Positions 16,236 through 23,634 of a stretch of 64,000 bases of DNA are shown piece after piece. Position 1 is the stretch's first letter. Each line of letters starts with the position of its first letter. A program made the translations under genes and the position numbers. The stretch is taken from contig JAXLQL010000029.1 in NCBI GenBank assembly GCA_046331625.1, positions 28,898 through 92,897 of the forward strand, given 5' to 3'. This DNA is from JAXLQL01 sp046331625 (GTDB lineage: Bacteria > Acidobacteriota > Terriglobia > Bryobacterales > Bryobacteraceae). The notes beneath the pieces were generated by a model. The model worked only from the letters and a program-made list of their open reading frames with translations, ran no database searches and had not been told where the DNA came from.

Positions 16236-17651
16236 TCAATGCTGCTGCGCGTACCTCCGCTTGAACTCCTCCGCTGCCTTCTTCCGCGCCTCCCGCTCCG
16301 CCGGCGTCATCTTCCCCACGTACCAACGATGCAGATCCGAGTTCAACACCTGTTCGAGCTCCGCCTCCACCTTCTTCGCCGCGGCCACCTTCGCCGCATC
16401 GCCCGACTCGGCCCCGCGCTTGATCACCTCCCGCAACTGCGGCACGAACTCCATGTAGAAGCGATGCGCCACCTCGTAGTTCCCGTGCCACTGCGTGTAG
16501 TCCGGACCCATCATCGCCACGCCATGCCGCGCCCGCCGGCCCTCATGATGCCACAGGAAGTAGTAGGTGAACTCGAGCTCGTCGTCGAAGTCGACATCGT
16601 TCGAGATCAGCCCCGCCGCGCGCGTCATCTGATACAACTTCGTCGCCGGACCACCGAACTTGTCGTTATAAAGACCCACCATCCGGTCAAACTGCGTGTA
16701 CCAGTTCTCCACCCAGTTGGCCGCGTGGCATGACTGGCAGACTTGCCGCATGTCTGACCGGCGCTGCTCCCAAGGCTTCACCGTGCGCGACTGCGCCTTC
16801 GCCGCCGCGTCGATCTTCTCCGACACCGGCGGACGCAGCGTCCACGAAATGCGCGCTCCCACGTCATGCGTGAGCGGGAGATTCTTGGTCGCGCTCATGT
16901 GACACGTGGTGCACGTGGGGCCCTGCTCGAAGTCCTTGCCCGGGATCCAATCCTTCTTCTCCATCAGCGTTTCGTAGCGCGTCCGGTGCGCGGCGAAGGC
17001 GATCCCGTGCTTCGACTCTGTGTAGACCTCGATCTGCGGATGGTCCGGCCCCATGTGGCAGCGGCCGCAGTTCTCAGGCATGCGCGCCTGCGCCCGGCTG
17101 AAGTTGTGCCGGATGTGGCACGCCGAGCACGATCCCTTTGACCCATCCGGATTCAAGCGGCCCATGCCCGTGTTGGGCCACGTGGCCGGATCGAGCTTGC
17201 CATTCTCGAGCACCTTCACCTCCGCGCCGTGGCATTGCCAGCACCCGCTCACCGCGGGCGGCGAATTCGGCGACAGGTCGCCTTCCACCACTTCCGCGAG
17301 CACGTTGTCGAGACTGCCGAGAATCTTCGCCGCTTCCGAGTGATGCGATTGCTGGAACTCGTTGAACTCCTTCTCATGGCAGACCGAGCAGTCCTTCGGC
17401 GAGACGATCGTCGCCACCGTGAATCCGTTGTGCTGCATCGCGTCTTTGTCGCTCTTGTCGGCCTGATGGCACTCGTAGCAGCCCACGCCGTTCTTGCTGT
17501 GAGCACTGAGCTTCCACTGGCCCACGATGCCCGGGGTTGTGGATTGATGGCACGCCATGCAGGCGCGACTCTCCTTGCTGACTGCCGGAGCCTTGCCCTG
17601 CGGCGCGGCGAACGCGGCCGCCGCCAGCAGCGATAGCGTCAATACTCTCAT
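16236..17651 (-). CDS. Octaheme cytochrome c, hydroxylamine oxidoreductase (HAO)-like
   Basis: 471 residues with a signal peptide (to about AFAAP). Eight CxxCH motifs are seen: CMACH (31-35), CYECH, CSVCH, CWQCH, CSACH, CGRCH, CTTCH, CQSCH. HAO-family sequence marks follow: MGPDHPQIEVYTESKHG, THDVGARISW, WHHEGRRARHG and PDYTQWHGNYEV. HAO and its relatives act on hydroxylamine or nitrite in the periplasm; reductive members lack a crosslinking tyrosine. Whether that tyrosine is present cannot be judged without an alignment. AAGGAGG lies 6 bases before the ATG. No NrfH/NapC-type quinol partner adjoins it, so its electron donor is unknown. No carbonylated or truncated heme site is visible. Confidence 0.85.
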   Translation of the reverse strand: MRVLTLSLLAAAAFAAPQGKAPAVSKESRACMACHQSTTPGIVGQWKLSAHSKNGVGCYECHQADKSDKDAMQHNGFTVATIVSPKDCSVCHEKEFNEFQQSHHSEAAKILGSLDNVLAEVVEGDLSPNSPPAVSGCWQCHGAEVKVLENGKLDPATWPNTGMGRLNPDGSKGSCSACHIRHNFSRAQARMPENCGRCHMGPDHPQIEVYTESKHGIAFAAHRTRYETLMEKKDWIPGKDFEQGPTCTTCHMSATKNLPLTHDVGARISWTLRPPVSEKIDAAAKAQSRTVKPWEQRRSDMRQVCQSCHAANWVENWYTQFDRMVGLYNDKFGGPATKLYQMTRAAGLISNDVDFDDELEFTYYFLWHHEGRRARHGVAMMGPDYTQWHGNYEVAHRFYMEFVPQLREVIKRGAESGDAAKVAAAKKVEAELEQVLNSDLHRWYVGKMTPAEREARKKAAEEFKRRYAQQH

Positions 17652-17767
17652 CTCGGTCCTCCTTCGGAGTTCCGGCTGCGCTACACCTGGGGCATTTGCC
17701 CCACTCCGCAGCCTTGATCAGAAGTTTTCAGGACCGTAGAAGCAATCTTGCTGCCAGTCGCGCCCCA

Positions 17768-19324
17768 CTACTCCGCGCAGCGGAAGTTCGCCTCATCGTC
17801 GAGGCTGCCCGACCCCTTGTATCGCGCCACCTGTGGATGCGGACACAGCGGACGCGTGCGCTTCACGCGCCCTTGCTCCACCTGTTGCGCCACAATCCGC
17901 TCCGGTGCCTTGCCTTTCTCCACCCACGGCACCACTTGCATCAGCGGATCGAAACACGCCGGACCCACACCGCCCGAGCAATGGAACACTCCGGGCATGA
18001 GGAACAGGCGGAAGAAGTCGCGAGTCCCGGCGCCCATCTTCGATTGCACGCTCGAGTAGTATTCGATGCCCATCAGCGGATTCAGCGCCGGGTCGGCCCA
18101 TCCGAAGTACATGAGCAGCTTCCCGCCCCGATCGCGGAAGCGGCTGAGGTCTGGGTCGGTGGCGTTCATCAGCTTGCCCACGGGTTCGAACAGCGCTCCG
18201 TCGCGTTCGAGGTTGAAGTCGAGCACGTTGGCGCTGGGATCGTATTTGCCCTTGAGCATGTACTTCAGCGCGCTGTCGGCGTACATCACACTTTGCGCCA
18301 GCCCCTCGTCTTTCAGGATCCAGCCGTCCCATCCGCTCTTGCCGTTGGGTCCGGCGACTTCGGCGCCCTTCGGAAATCCCAACGCCGCGCGCTTGCCGTT
18401 CAGCATCACGTCGGCGTAGATGGTCTCGATCGTGTGGACCTGGCCCGCCGTGAAGCAGTCAGCGGCTTCGGCGCCGGAGCAGACCGGCAGATCGCGCGAG
18501 GGTTGGAAATCGCACTGCGTGGGATCGGTGAGCAGGCCGTCCTTTGCGCCGTCTTTGGCGTCGCAACGCGCATAGACACGGTCGGCCAGGAGCTTCAGCT
18601 TCTCCGTTCGGATCGGCGCTTTGGCTTGCGCTTGCCACGTGGCGATGGCACGCATTCTGCCAGCGACATTGTTGAGCGCGGGCGCGCCGGCGATGATGCC
18701 GTCGAAGTCCTCGGGATACCGCTGCGCCAGGATCAGAGCCTGCCGGCCGCCGGTGGAGCAACCGTTGTAGTATGACTTCGCCGGCCTCCGGCCGTAGAAC
18801 GCCTCGGCCATCCGCTTCGCTGTTTCGGCGGTGACGTGCAGCGAGCGGAACGCATAGTCAGCCATCTTCTGCGGATGCACGGTGAAGGTGGCCAGTGGCT
18901 CGCGCTCGGCGTCGTGCCCGGTGTTGGTCTGCGTCACCACGAAGCCTGATTTCACGCCCGCATCGCGATGGGCCACGCGGTTCGGCGCATCGATCTTCTC
19001 GCCCGCGTAGCCGCCGTTGCCGAACATGTAGAGTCGGCTGTTCCAGGCGGCGGGCAGCGACACTTCGATCAGGATCTCCGGCTGCACCAGCGCCATCACG
19101 TGGCAGAAGGCCTGGCGCTCGTTCGTTGCCGGGATCTCTTCGGCCAGAAGGATCGAGTACTCGTAGCCGGTGAGGCTATGCAGCGCCGCGCAGGCGGTCT
19201 TGGGCCGGAGCTTGGCTTCGCCAGGATCGGGCTTCCAGTCGCGAATGTGCGGCGCATTCTGCGCGATGGCGAGGGCAGAGAACAGAGCGAGAGCAGGGAA
19301 GGCGGCAAGGGTGTCCAGTCGCAT
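17768..19324 (-). CDS. Secreted tannase/feruloyl esterase family hydrolase
   Basis: 518 residues from ATG 19324 (a GTG lies just before). A signal peptide is followed by an alpha/beta-hydrolase of the tannase/feruloyl-esterase family. Nucleophile motif YNGCSTGGRQAL carries the Cys-Ser pair, the acid is in FGWADPALNP, and the histidine is in PGVFHCSGG; together these give the CS-D-HC arrangement of the family, with the two cysteines bridging the active site. The family cleaves ester bonds of plant phenolics (feruloyl or galloyl esters), so it may help use plant litter. Its first 150 bases overlap the 3' end of the retropepsin gene in another frame. The 5' part is repeated as a broken fragment 1.2 kb away. 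Confidence 0.85.
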   Translation of the reverse strand: MRLDTLAAFPALALFSALAIAQNAPHIRDWKPDPGEAKLRPKTACAALHSLTGYEYSILLAEEIPATNERQAFCHVMALVQPEILIEVSLPAAWNSRLYMFGNGGYAGEKIDAPNRVAHRDAGVKSGFVVTQTNTGHDAEREPLATFTVHPQKMADYAFRSLHVTAETAKRMAEAFYGRRPAKSYYNGCSTGGRQALILAQRYPEDFDGIIAGAPALNNVAGRMRAIATWQAQAKAPIRTEKLKLLADRVYARCDAKDGAKDGLLTDPTQCDFQPSRDLPVCSGAEAADCFTAGQVHTIETIYADVMLNGKRAALGFPKGAEVAGPNGKSGWDGWILKDEGLAQSVMYADSALKYMLKGKYDPSANVLDFNLERDGALFEPVGKLMNATDPDLSRFRDRGGKLLMYFGWADPALNPLMGIEYYSSVQSKMGAGTRDFFRLFLMPGVFHCSGGVGPACFDPLMQVVPWVEKGKAPERIVAQQVEQGRVKRTRPLCPHPQVARYKGSGSLDDEANFRCAE

Positions 19325-19802
19325 CACACGATGCTACCAGTTCACCCGTCCGCGCGAGGGCGCATGACAGTTTCATTGGCGGTGGGTGATTTCGAGGGGT
19401 GTCGTAGTCGGCGAGGTAGAGGTGGTTGTCGTGGTGGACAATGGCGACGCCGAGTCTGTCGAGCCAGCCGATGCGGCCAAGGACGTTGCGCTGCATGTAC
19501 GGGTCTTCAGCGAAGTAAACCGTCGTCTCGAACGAATGCCCGAGGACGGAGAGATTCACCGAATGCCCAAATGCCCGGAAGACACCTGTTGCCGCCGATA
19601 TGGTCACGCGAATGCCAGCCTCCAGGTCAACGAGCAGAAGATCGGCGAAACGCCGCTCGAAAACGCAGTACGTGGCTCCGGTGTCAACCGCAGCGAGCAC
19701 ATCCACTGGTTCTCGTCCGCATCGAAGCTGGATCGATATTAGAATTCCCGTCTCTTCCGAGCCATAGTCATGACGGCGTGGAAAAACGAACTCGAATGGC
19801 AC
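19176..19802 (-). CDS. Retropepsin-like aspartyl protease
   Basis: 208 residues from GTG 19802, 5 bases after the stop of the RHH-DUF5678 gene. Family marks: AAVDTGATYCVF (the catalytic Asp-Thr-Gly), RVTISAATGVFRAFGH, ETTVYFAEDPY, NVLGRIGWLDRLGVAIVHHD. Single-domain retropepsin-like proteins form dimers with two Asp-Thr-Gly loops. The sequence after YLADYD (about residue 135) is Arg-rich and lies inside the tannase gene, so the natural protein likely ended near there. The true stop may have been lost and the tail added. No signal peptide: it acts in the cytoplasm. The partner gene and the repetition suggest a two-gene module. Confidence 0.65.
   Translation of the reverse strand: MPFEFVFPRRHDYGSEETGILISIQLRCGREPVDVLAAVDTGATYCVFERRFADLLLVDLEAGIRVTISAATGVFRAFGHSVNLSVLGHSFETTVYFAEDPYMQRNVLGRIGWLDRLGVAIVHHDNHLYLADYDTPRNHPPPMKLSCALARTGELVASCDATGHPCRLPCSRSVLCPRHRAECAAHSRLEARSWRSQAPAQDRLRGAA
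19331..19336 (-). promoter_or_regulatory. Candidate leaderless -10 box for the tannase gene
   Basis: On the minus strand TAGCAT, 6 nt, then the ATG at 19324. It lies inside the extended 3' end of the retropepsin gene. Confidence 0.35.
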
Positions 19803-19807
19803 AGGTC

Positions 19808-20185
19808 TCAGAATCCACTCATATACGGTCCCGGCGGGAACACATGGTCAAGCAGAGGTTCGGCGACTCCTGCTGCGCGTGCCGCGTCGAGTACCTCTTT
19901 TGCATCGTCACCTACCGCGAGGAGCCTTGCGCCCTCCAGCGCGACCCACTTGCCTGCATACTCGGCGCGATGTGTATTGATCCATTTGATCTCTTCCGTG
20001 CGCTCCTTGAATGGCACCCGCGTCACCTTCGACCGCTGGCGATCGCCCCTCTGCACCGGAGGTGGCGCGGAGGCAAGGTCTTGCACCGCCTTCTGAACGA
20101 AAACATCCACGCTGACACCTCGAGCTGCGGCTTTGGCTTCGATGTTCGCTTGTTCTTGCTCGGAAAGAGTGACGGTGAGAGTCAT
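19808..20185 (-). CDS. Ribbon-helix-helix/DUF5678 fusion protein (antitoxin-like)
   Basis: 125 residues from ATG 20185, with GAGG 5 bases before it. Residues 1-38 resemble a ribbon-helix-helix DNA-binding domain (MTLTVTLSEQEQANIEAKAA, then GVSVDVFVQKAVQDL). A linker (about 40-65) leads to a DUF5678-like domain: WINTHRAEYAGKWVALEGAR and LLAVGDDAKEVLDAARAAG. DUF5678 proteins are small regulators of unclear function. A -10-like TACGAT lies 15 bases before the start codon and a second intact copy lies at 20999-21379. It is followed at 5 bases by the retropepsin gene. The gene pair is a candidate regulatory or toxin-antitoxin-like module, but no activity has been shown. Confidence 0.7.
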   Translation of the reverse strand: MTLTVTLSEQEQANIEAKAAARGVSVDVFVQKAVQDLASAPPPVQRGDRQRSKVTRVPFKERTEEIKWINTHRAEYAGKWVALEGARLLAVGDDAKEVLDAARAAGVAEPLLDHVFPPGPYMSGF

Positions 20186-20235
20186 GACAACCTCTATCCT
20201 TATCGTACCGGGAAAGCGGCCGAAATGGATGCGTC

Positions 20236-20350
20236 TCAGAATCCGCTCACGCACGGTCTCGGCGGGGGAACATCGTACATCAGAGGATCGGGCACGTCCG
20301 CCGCGCGCGCTGCTTCGGACACCTCTTTTTCTTTGGGCGTCGTTGCCTAG
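20236..20350 (-). pseudogene. DUF5678 3' fragment
   Basis: About 38 codons matching the C-terminus of the DUF5678 proteins (ends ..VSGF* like MSGF*), cut off on its 5' side where the tannase fragment begins at about 20350. This marks the junction of the tandem duplication. Confidence 0.6.
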
Positions 20351-20516
20351 TACGCGTAGCCGGTCAGGCTGTGCCGCGCCGCGCAGGCGGCCTTGGGCCG
20401 GAGCTTGGCCTCGCCAGGGCCGGGCTTCCAGTCGCGAATGTGCGGCGCGTCTGCGCGATGGCGAGGGCAGGGAGCAGCGCGACAGCAGAGAAGTGGGCAA
20501 GGGTGACCAGCCGCAT
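20350..20516 (-). pseudogene. Tannase 5' fragment
   Basis: The signal peptide and first 55 residues of the tannase gene repeated (ATG at 20516). One base is missing compared with the true gene near 20450 (CGCAGAATGCG there, CGCAGACGCG here), so the frame is broken. It cannot make enzyme. Confidence 0.7.
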
Positions 20517-20579
20517 CACACAATGCTACCAGTTCACTCGGTCACGCGATGGCGCATGCCAGTTCTACCGGCGGCGGGT

Positions 20580-20991
20580 GATTTCGAGGGAGTCGTAGTC
20601 GGCGAGGTAGAGGCGGTTGTCGTGGTGGACAATTGCGACGCCGAGTGTCGAGCCAGCCGATGCGGCCAAGGACATTGCGCCGCATGAATGCGTCTTCAGC
20701 GAAGTAAACCGTGGTTTCGAACTTGTGATCCAAGACAGACAGGTTCACCACATGACCAAAAACAGCGAACCTGCGGGTCACAGTCGAAACAGCGGCACGC
20801 AGGCCCGACTCGACATTGATCCTTAGCAGTTCAGCGACCCGCCGTTGGAAGATGCAAATGGACGCTCCAGTATCGACGAAGGCGACGACATCTGTGGCTG
20901 CTGACCCGGTATCGAGCAGGACCGGTAGCTCGATGCCAGGCTCTTGCGAATCATAGCGATGGCAGCTTGCAAATACGATTTCGAACGCCAC
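20580..20991 (-). pseudogene. Retropepsin-like protein, frameshifted second copy
   Basis: A GTG at 20991 starts AFEIVFASCHRYDS, and the catalytic loop AFVDTGASICIF, ETTVYFAEDAF and NVLGRIGWLD follow in the same order as in the intact copy. After WLD the frame changes. Compared with GAGTCTGTCGAG in copy 1, this copy reads GAGTGTCGAG near 20645, a 2-base deletion, and the expected VAIVHHD tail continues in another frame. The catalytic Asp-Thr-Gly is kept. It lies 7 bases after the intact second DUF5678 gene. Likely a pseudogene or a truncated protein, since the fold core comes before the break. Confidence 0.65.
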
Positions 20992-20998
20992 GGAGAGC

Positions 20999-21379
20999 CT
21001 ACGACCACCCAGCCCAAAAAGGACCCGGCGGGGGAACATCATGCAGCAACGGATCGGGAACGCCCGCCGCGCGCGCTGCTTCGAACACCTCTTTAGCATC
21101 GTCGCCTACCGCTAGCAGTCGTGAGCCATCCAGGGCGATCCACTTGCCCACGTACTCGGCGGAATGCTCGCGGATCCACCTCATCTCTTCGGTGCGATCC
21201 TTCATCTTCACGCGAGTCACTTTTGACCGCTGGCCATCGCCTTTCGGCGCCGCAGGTGGCGCGGACCCAAGGTTCTGCACTGCGTCCTGAACGAACGCAT
21301 CCACACTCACACCGCGCGCCGCGGCTTTAGCCTCGATGTTCGCGTGTTCCTGCTCGGAAAGAGTGACTGTCAGAGTCAT
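20999..21379 (-). CDS. Ribbon-helix-helix/DUF5678 fusion protein, second copy
   Basis: 126 residues, about 65-70% identical by eye to the copy at 19808-20185. RHH-like N-terminus (TLTVTLSEQEHANIEAKAAA, GVSVDAFVQDAVQNL), then WIREHSAEYVGKWIALDGSR and LLAVGDDAKEVFEAARAAG. GAGG lies about 5 bases before the ATG and TAGGAT about 15 before. Intact, whereas its downstream partner retropepsin is frameshifted, so the antitoxin-like half outlived the other half, as is usual in decaying two-gene modules. The C-terminus ends PFWAGW, unlike copy 1. Confidence 0.7.
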   Translation of the reverse strand: MTLTVTLSEQEHANIEAKAAARGVSVDAFVQDAVQNLGSAPPAAPKGDGQRSKVTRVKMKDRTEEMRWIREHSAEYVGKWIALDGSRLLAVGDDAKEVFEAARAAGVPDPLLHDVPPPGPFWAGWS

Positions 21380-21431
21380 ATGGCCTCTATCCTTATCCTA
21401 CCGGGAAAGCGGGACCGGCGCGGGCTGCGCC

Positions 21432-21742
21432 TCAGGAACCGCTCATGTAGGGCCTGGCGGGAATACATGATCCAGCAACGGCTCAGCAACTCCGGCGGCT
21501 CGTGCCGCGTCGAGCACATCTTTGGCATCGTCGCCAACGGCGAAGGAGCTTCGAGCCCTCCAGCGCCACCCACTTGCGCGCACCTTCGGCCTCTCGCCTC
21601 CATCCTTCGCAACCCGAACCCGTGCCGAGGCGAGTTCCAGCACCGCCTCACGAACGAGAGCATCCGCGCTCACGCCGCGCGCAGCCGCCTAGGCATCGAG
21701 GTTCGCTCGTACTTTTGCGAAAAAGTGACGGTGAGCCTCCAT
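21432..21742 (-). pseudogene. RHH/DUF5678 remnant (third copy)
   Basis: A degenerate copy: the start region reads ATGGAGGCTCACCGTCACTT, the counterpart of ATGACTCTGACAGTCACTCTT. An in-frame TAG follows within 20 codons, and a deletion removes much of the linker and the W..GKWVAL region. SFAVGDDAKDVLDAARAAG and EPLLDHVFPPGP remain. No downstream retropepsin remnant was found for this copy in its own direction; unit B begins there. Confidence 0.65.
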
Positions 21743-21756
21743 CGTAAACCGGTGCG

Positions 21757-21767
21757 CCCCCCCCCCC
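21757..21767 (+). repeat. Homopolymer of 11 C
   Basis: An 11-base C run just upstream of the third DUF5678 remnant. It is prone to slippage and sequencing error; in a gene-free stretch its effect is unknown. Confidence 0.9.
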
Positions 21768-21931
21768 GTTCCCGCCTGAACCACATTTATTTCTCCTTCC
21801 CTTGCAACACTCGCGACCCCTACCCTCCCGATTCCCCCATCCTCCATGCGACACTCGAATCGTAAGGCGATCGCCGGTCTCACCCGAGACCCCGCGGTCG
21901 CCTTTCGCATTTCTACGCAAAGGAAATCACC

Positions 21932-22549
21932 ATGTCCACCGCCGCACAAAACGAAGCCAATCGCGCCAACGCGCAGAAATCCACCGGACCCCGCTCCGCC
22001 GAGGGCAAGTCCCGCTCATCCCAAAACGCCAAGACCCACGGGCTCTTCACCGCCACCTTCGCCGTCGCCCCCGAACACCAATTCGAATTCGACCTCTTCC
22101 TCGAACTCCAACGCGACGAACTCCTGCCCCAGGGCGTCAACGAGGAACTCGTCTTTGCCATCCTCGCCCAGGCTGCCTGGAAAACCGAAGCCATTCGCCG
22201 GTTTGAGGGCGAAGCTCTGCTCGAACAAAACGAAGCCAAGTTGGACCGGCTCGCGCGCTACGCCGCTCAGTTCGAGCGCGCCTACTATCGCGCCCTGGCC
22301 GAACTGCGTAAGCTCCAAACCGAACGCGCCCTCCGCGAAGCAGCCACGCAACCCGTAGAAAACACGCCTCCTCTCGCCGACTCCGCCAAGCTGCAAAAAC
22401 AAACCCAATCCGCCCACCAGACCATCCTCGACACCGATATCCGCCGCATCGCCGCCGAAGCCTCTTGGACCAACGCGCAAATCAAAGCCATCCGCCTCGG
22501 CATCCAGCCCATGCCACAGCGTCACTCTGAGACCTCAGCGCTAACCTAA
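21932..22549 (+). CDS. KSTGPR-motif protein of unknown function
   Basis: 205 residues. The N-terminus carries the recognisable motif NRANAQKSTGPRSAEGKSRS followed by NAKTHGLF, which marks a family abundant in Solibacteres and related Acidobacteria. The rest is mainly helical and charged (FLELQRDELLPQGVNEELVF, EAKLDRLARYAAQFERAYYR, IAAEASWTNAQIKAIRLG). No signal peptide or membrane helix. AAGGAAA lies 6 bases before the ATG. Function unknown; the family often occurs in many copies per genome. It is 8 bases from the NapH-like gene, so the two may be co-transcribed, although no function links them. Confidence 0.6.
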   Translation: MSTAAQNEANRANAQKSTGPRSAEGKSRSSQNAKTHGLFTATFAVAPEHQFEFDLFLELQRDELLPQGVNEELVFAILAQAAWKTEAIRRFEGEALLEQNEAKLDRLARYAAQFERAYYRALAELRKLQTERALREAATQPVENTPPLADSAKLQKQTQSAHQTILDTDIRRIAAEASWTNAQIKAIRLGIQPMPQRHSETSALT

Positions 22550-22557
22550 AGATTAAG

Positions 22558-23592
22558 ATGAGCAAGGAATTCTCCCGGCGCGTCATCCCTCGCGACCTGC
22601 TCGCGGGCAGTGCCGTCAGCATCCGCCACCTCGTCCAGTACTCGTTCCTCGCGCTCAACGTCTGGATCGGAGTCCAGTTCTATCTCTGGGTCCGCTATCA
22701 CGAAACCGGCGGACAAACGCTCGCGGTGGACCGCCCACCCGGCGTCGAAGGCTGGCTCCCCATCGCTTCCCTCATGAACTGGAAATACTGGTTCGCCACC
22801 GGCGAGTTCCCCGGCGTGCATCCAGCCGGAATGTTCCTGCTCGCCGCCTTCGTGCTCAGTTCGCTCCTGCTGCGCAAAGCCTTCTGCGGATGGCTGTGTC
22901 CCGTCGGCACCGTCTCGGAGTTCCTCTGGAAATTCGGGCGTTCCACATTCAAGCGTGTTTGGCATCTGCCCAAGTGGGCCGACCTGCCGCTCCGCTCGCT
23001 CAAGTACATCCTGATGGCGTTCTTCCTCTACGCCGCCGGAGCCATGTCCGCCACGGCGATCCGTGCGTTTCTCGACGGACCCTACGGCATCGTCGCCGAT
23101 GTCAAGATGCTGAACTTCTTCCGCTACCTCAGCGTCACCGGAGCCGTTGTCGTCGGCTCGTTCCTTGTCTTGTCCATTTTCATTCCGAACTTCTGGTGCC
23201 GTTACCTGTGCCCGTATGGGGCGCTCATGGGCCTGTTTTCCTGGGCCAGCCCGCTGCGGATCACCCGCAACGCTTCCACATGCATTGACTGCGCCAAGTG
23301 CGCCCGAGCTTGTCCGGCTGACCTCGCCGTCGACAAGCTCATCCAGATCCAATCGCCGGAATGCCTCGGCTGCTTCGAGTGCGTCGACGTGTGCCCCGTC
23401 GAAAGCACGCTCGACATGACCTTGCCCGGTAAGCGGCCCGTCAAGGCCTGGACCGTGGCGGCCGGAGCCGCGGCCATCTTCCTCGGCTTCGTCACCTTCG
23501 CCCAAACTACGGGCCATTGGCACACCCGCGTCCCCGATAGCGTCTATCGCCTGCTCGTTCCGCAGGCCAATGAACTCGACCACCCTCGCTAG
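22558..23592 (+). CDS. Membrane-bound 4Fe-4S ferredoxin-like protein (NapH/NosR C-terminal type)
   Basis: 344 residues with about six membrane helices (FLALNVWIGVQFYLWV, MFLLAAFVLSSLLL, MAFFLYAAGA, VVVGSFLVLSIFI, WTVAAGAAAIFLGFV). Two CxxxCP motifs on the membrane face (CGWLCPVGT, CRYLCPYG) and two soluble iron-sulfur sites of the bacterial ferredoxin type (CIDCAKCARACP and CLGCFECVDVCP) are visible. The pattern is that of NapH/NosR C-terminal/RdxA proteins, which pass electrons across the membrane from quinols to periplasmic reductases. No partner reductase adjoins; the octaheme cytochrome 5 kb away is a possible but unproved one. Confidence 0.8.
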   Translation: MSKEFSRRVIPRDLLAGSAVSIRHLVQYSFLALNVWIGVQFYLWVRYHETGGQTLAVDRPPGVEGWLPIASLMNWKYWFATGEFPGVHPAGMFLLAAFVLSSLLLRKAFCGWLCPVGTVSEFLWKFGRSTFKRVWHLPKWADLPLRSLKYILMAFFLYAAGAMSATAIRAFLDGPYGIVADVKMLNFFRYLSVTGAVVVGSFLVLSIFIPNFWCRYLCPYGALMGLFSWASPLRITRNASTCIDCAKCARACPADLAVDKLIQIQSPECLGCFECVDVCPVESTLDMTLPGKRPVKAWTVAAGAAAIFLGFVTFAQTTGHWHTRVPDSVYRLLVPQANELDHPR

Positions 23593-23634
23593 AGCGGTAC
23601 GGTCCGGACCAAAACCAAATCCCGGAGGATTTGT

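Larger units (their letters stand above)
19158..20349. repeat. Tandem duplication, unit A (about 1.19 kb)
   Basis: Holds the tannase 5' end, a retropepsin gene, an RHH-DUF5678 gene and the 3' end of a second DUF5678-like gene. Matched landmarks in unit B are 1191-1194 bases further on: CGTAGCCGG at 19162 and 20355, GCGAGGTAGA at 19411 and 20602, the DUF5678 ATG at 20185 and 21379. Confidence 0.75.
20350..21542. repeat. Tandem duplication, unit B (about 1.19 kb)
   Basis: Second copy of unit A. The tannase 5' end, the retropepsin and the DUF5678 gene are repeated in the same order; the tannase part is the most similar, while the protein-coding copies have diverged. The join at about 20350 puts a tannase fragment directly after a DUF5678 fragment. 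Confidence 0.75.

Noticed and set aside
15910..16491. Longer DUF433 reading frame starting at 16491
   Set aside because: It would overlap the cytochrome gene by 256 bases and has no motif there; the natural start is 16191.
19176..19802. Retroelement or retrovirus remnant suggested by the retropepsin domain
   Set aside because: No reverse transcriptase, integrase or long terminal repeats are seen. Single retropepsin-like genes are common in bacterial chromosomes.
21757..21767. C-run as a phase-variation switch
   Set aside because: It is not inside or just before an intact gene; its neighbour is a pseudogene.
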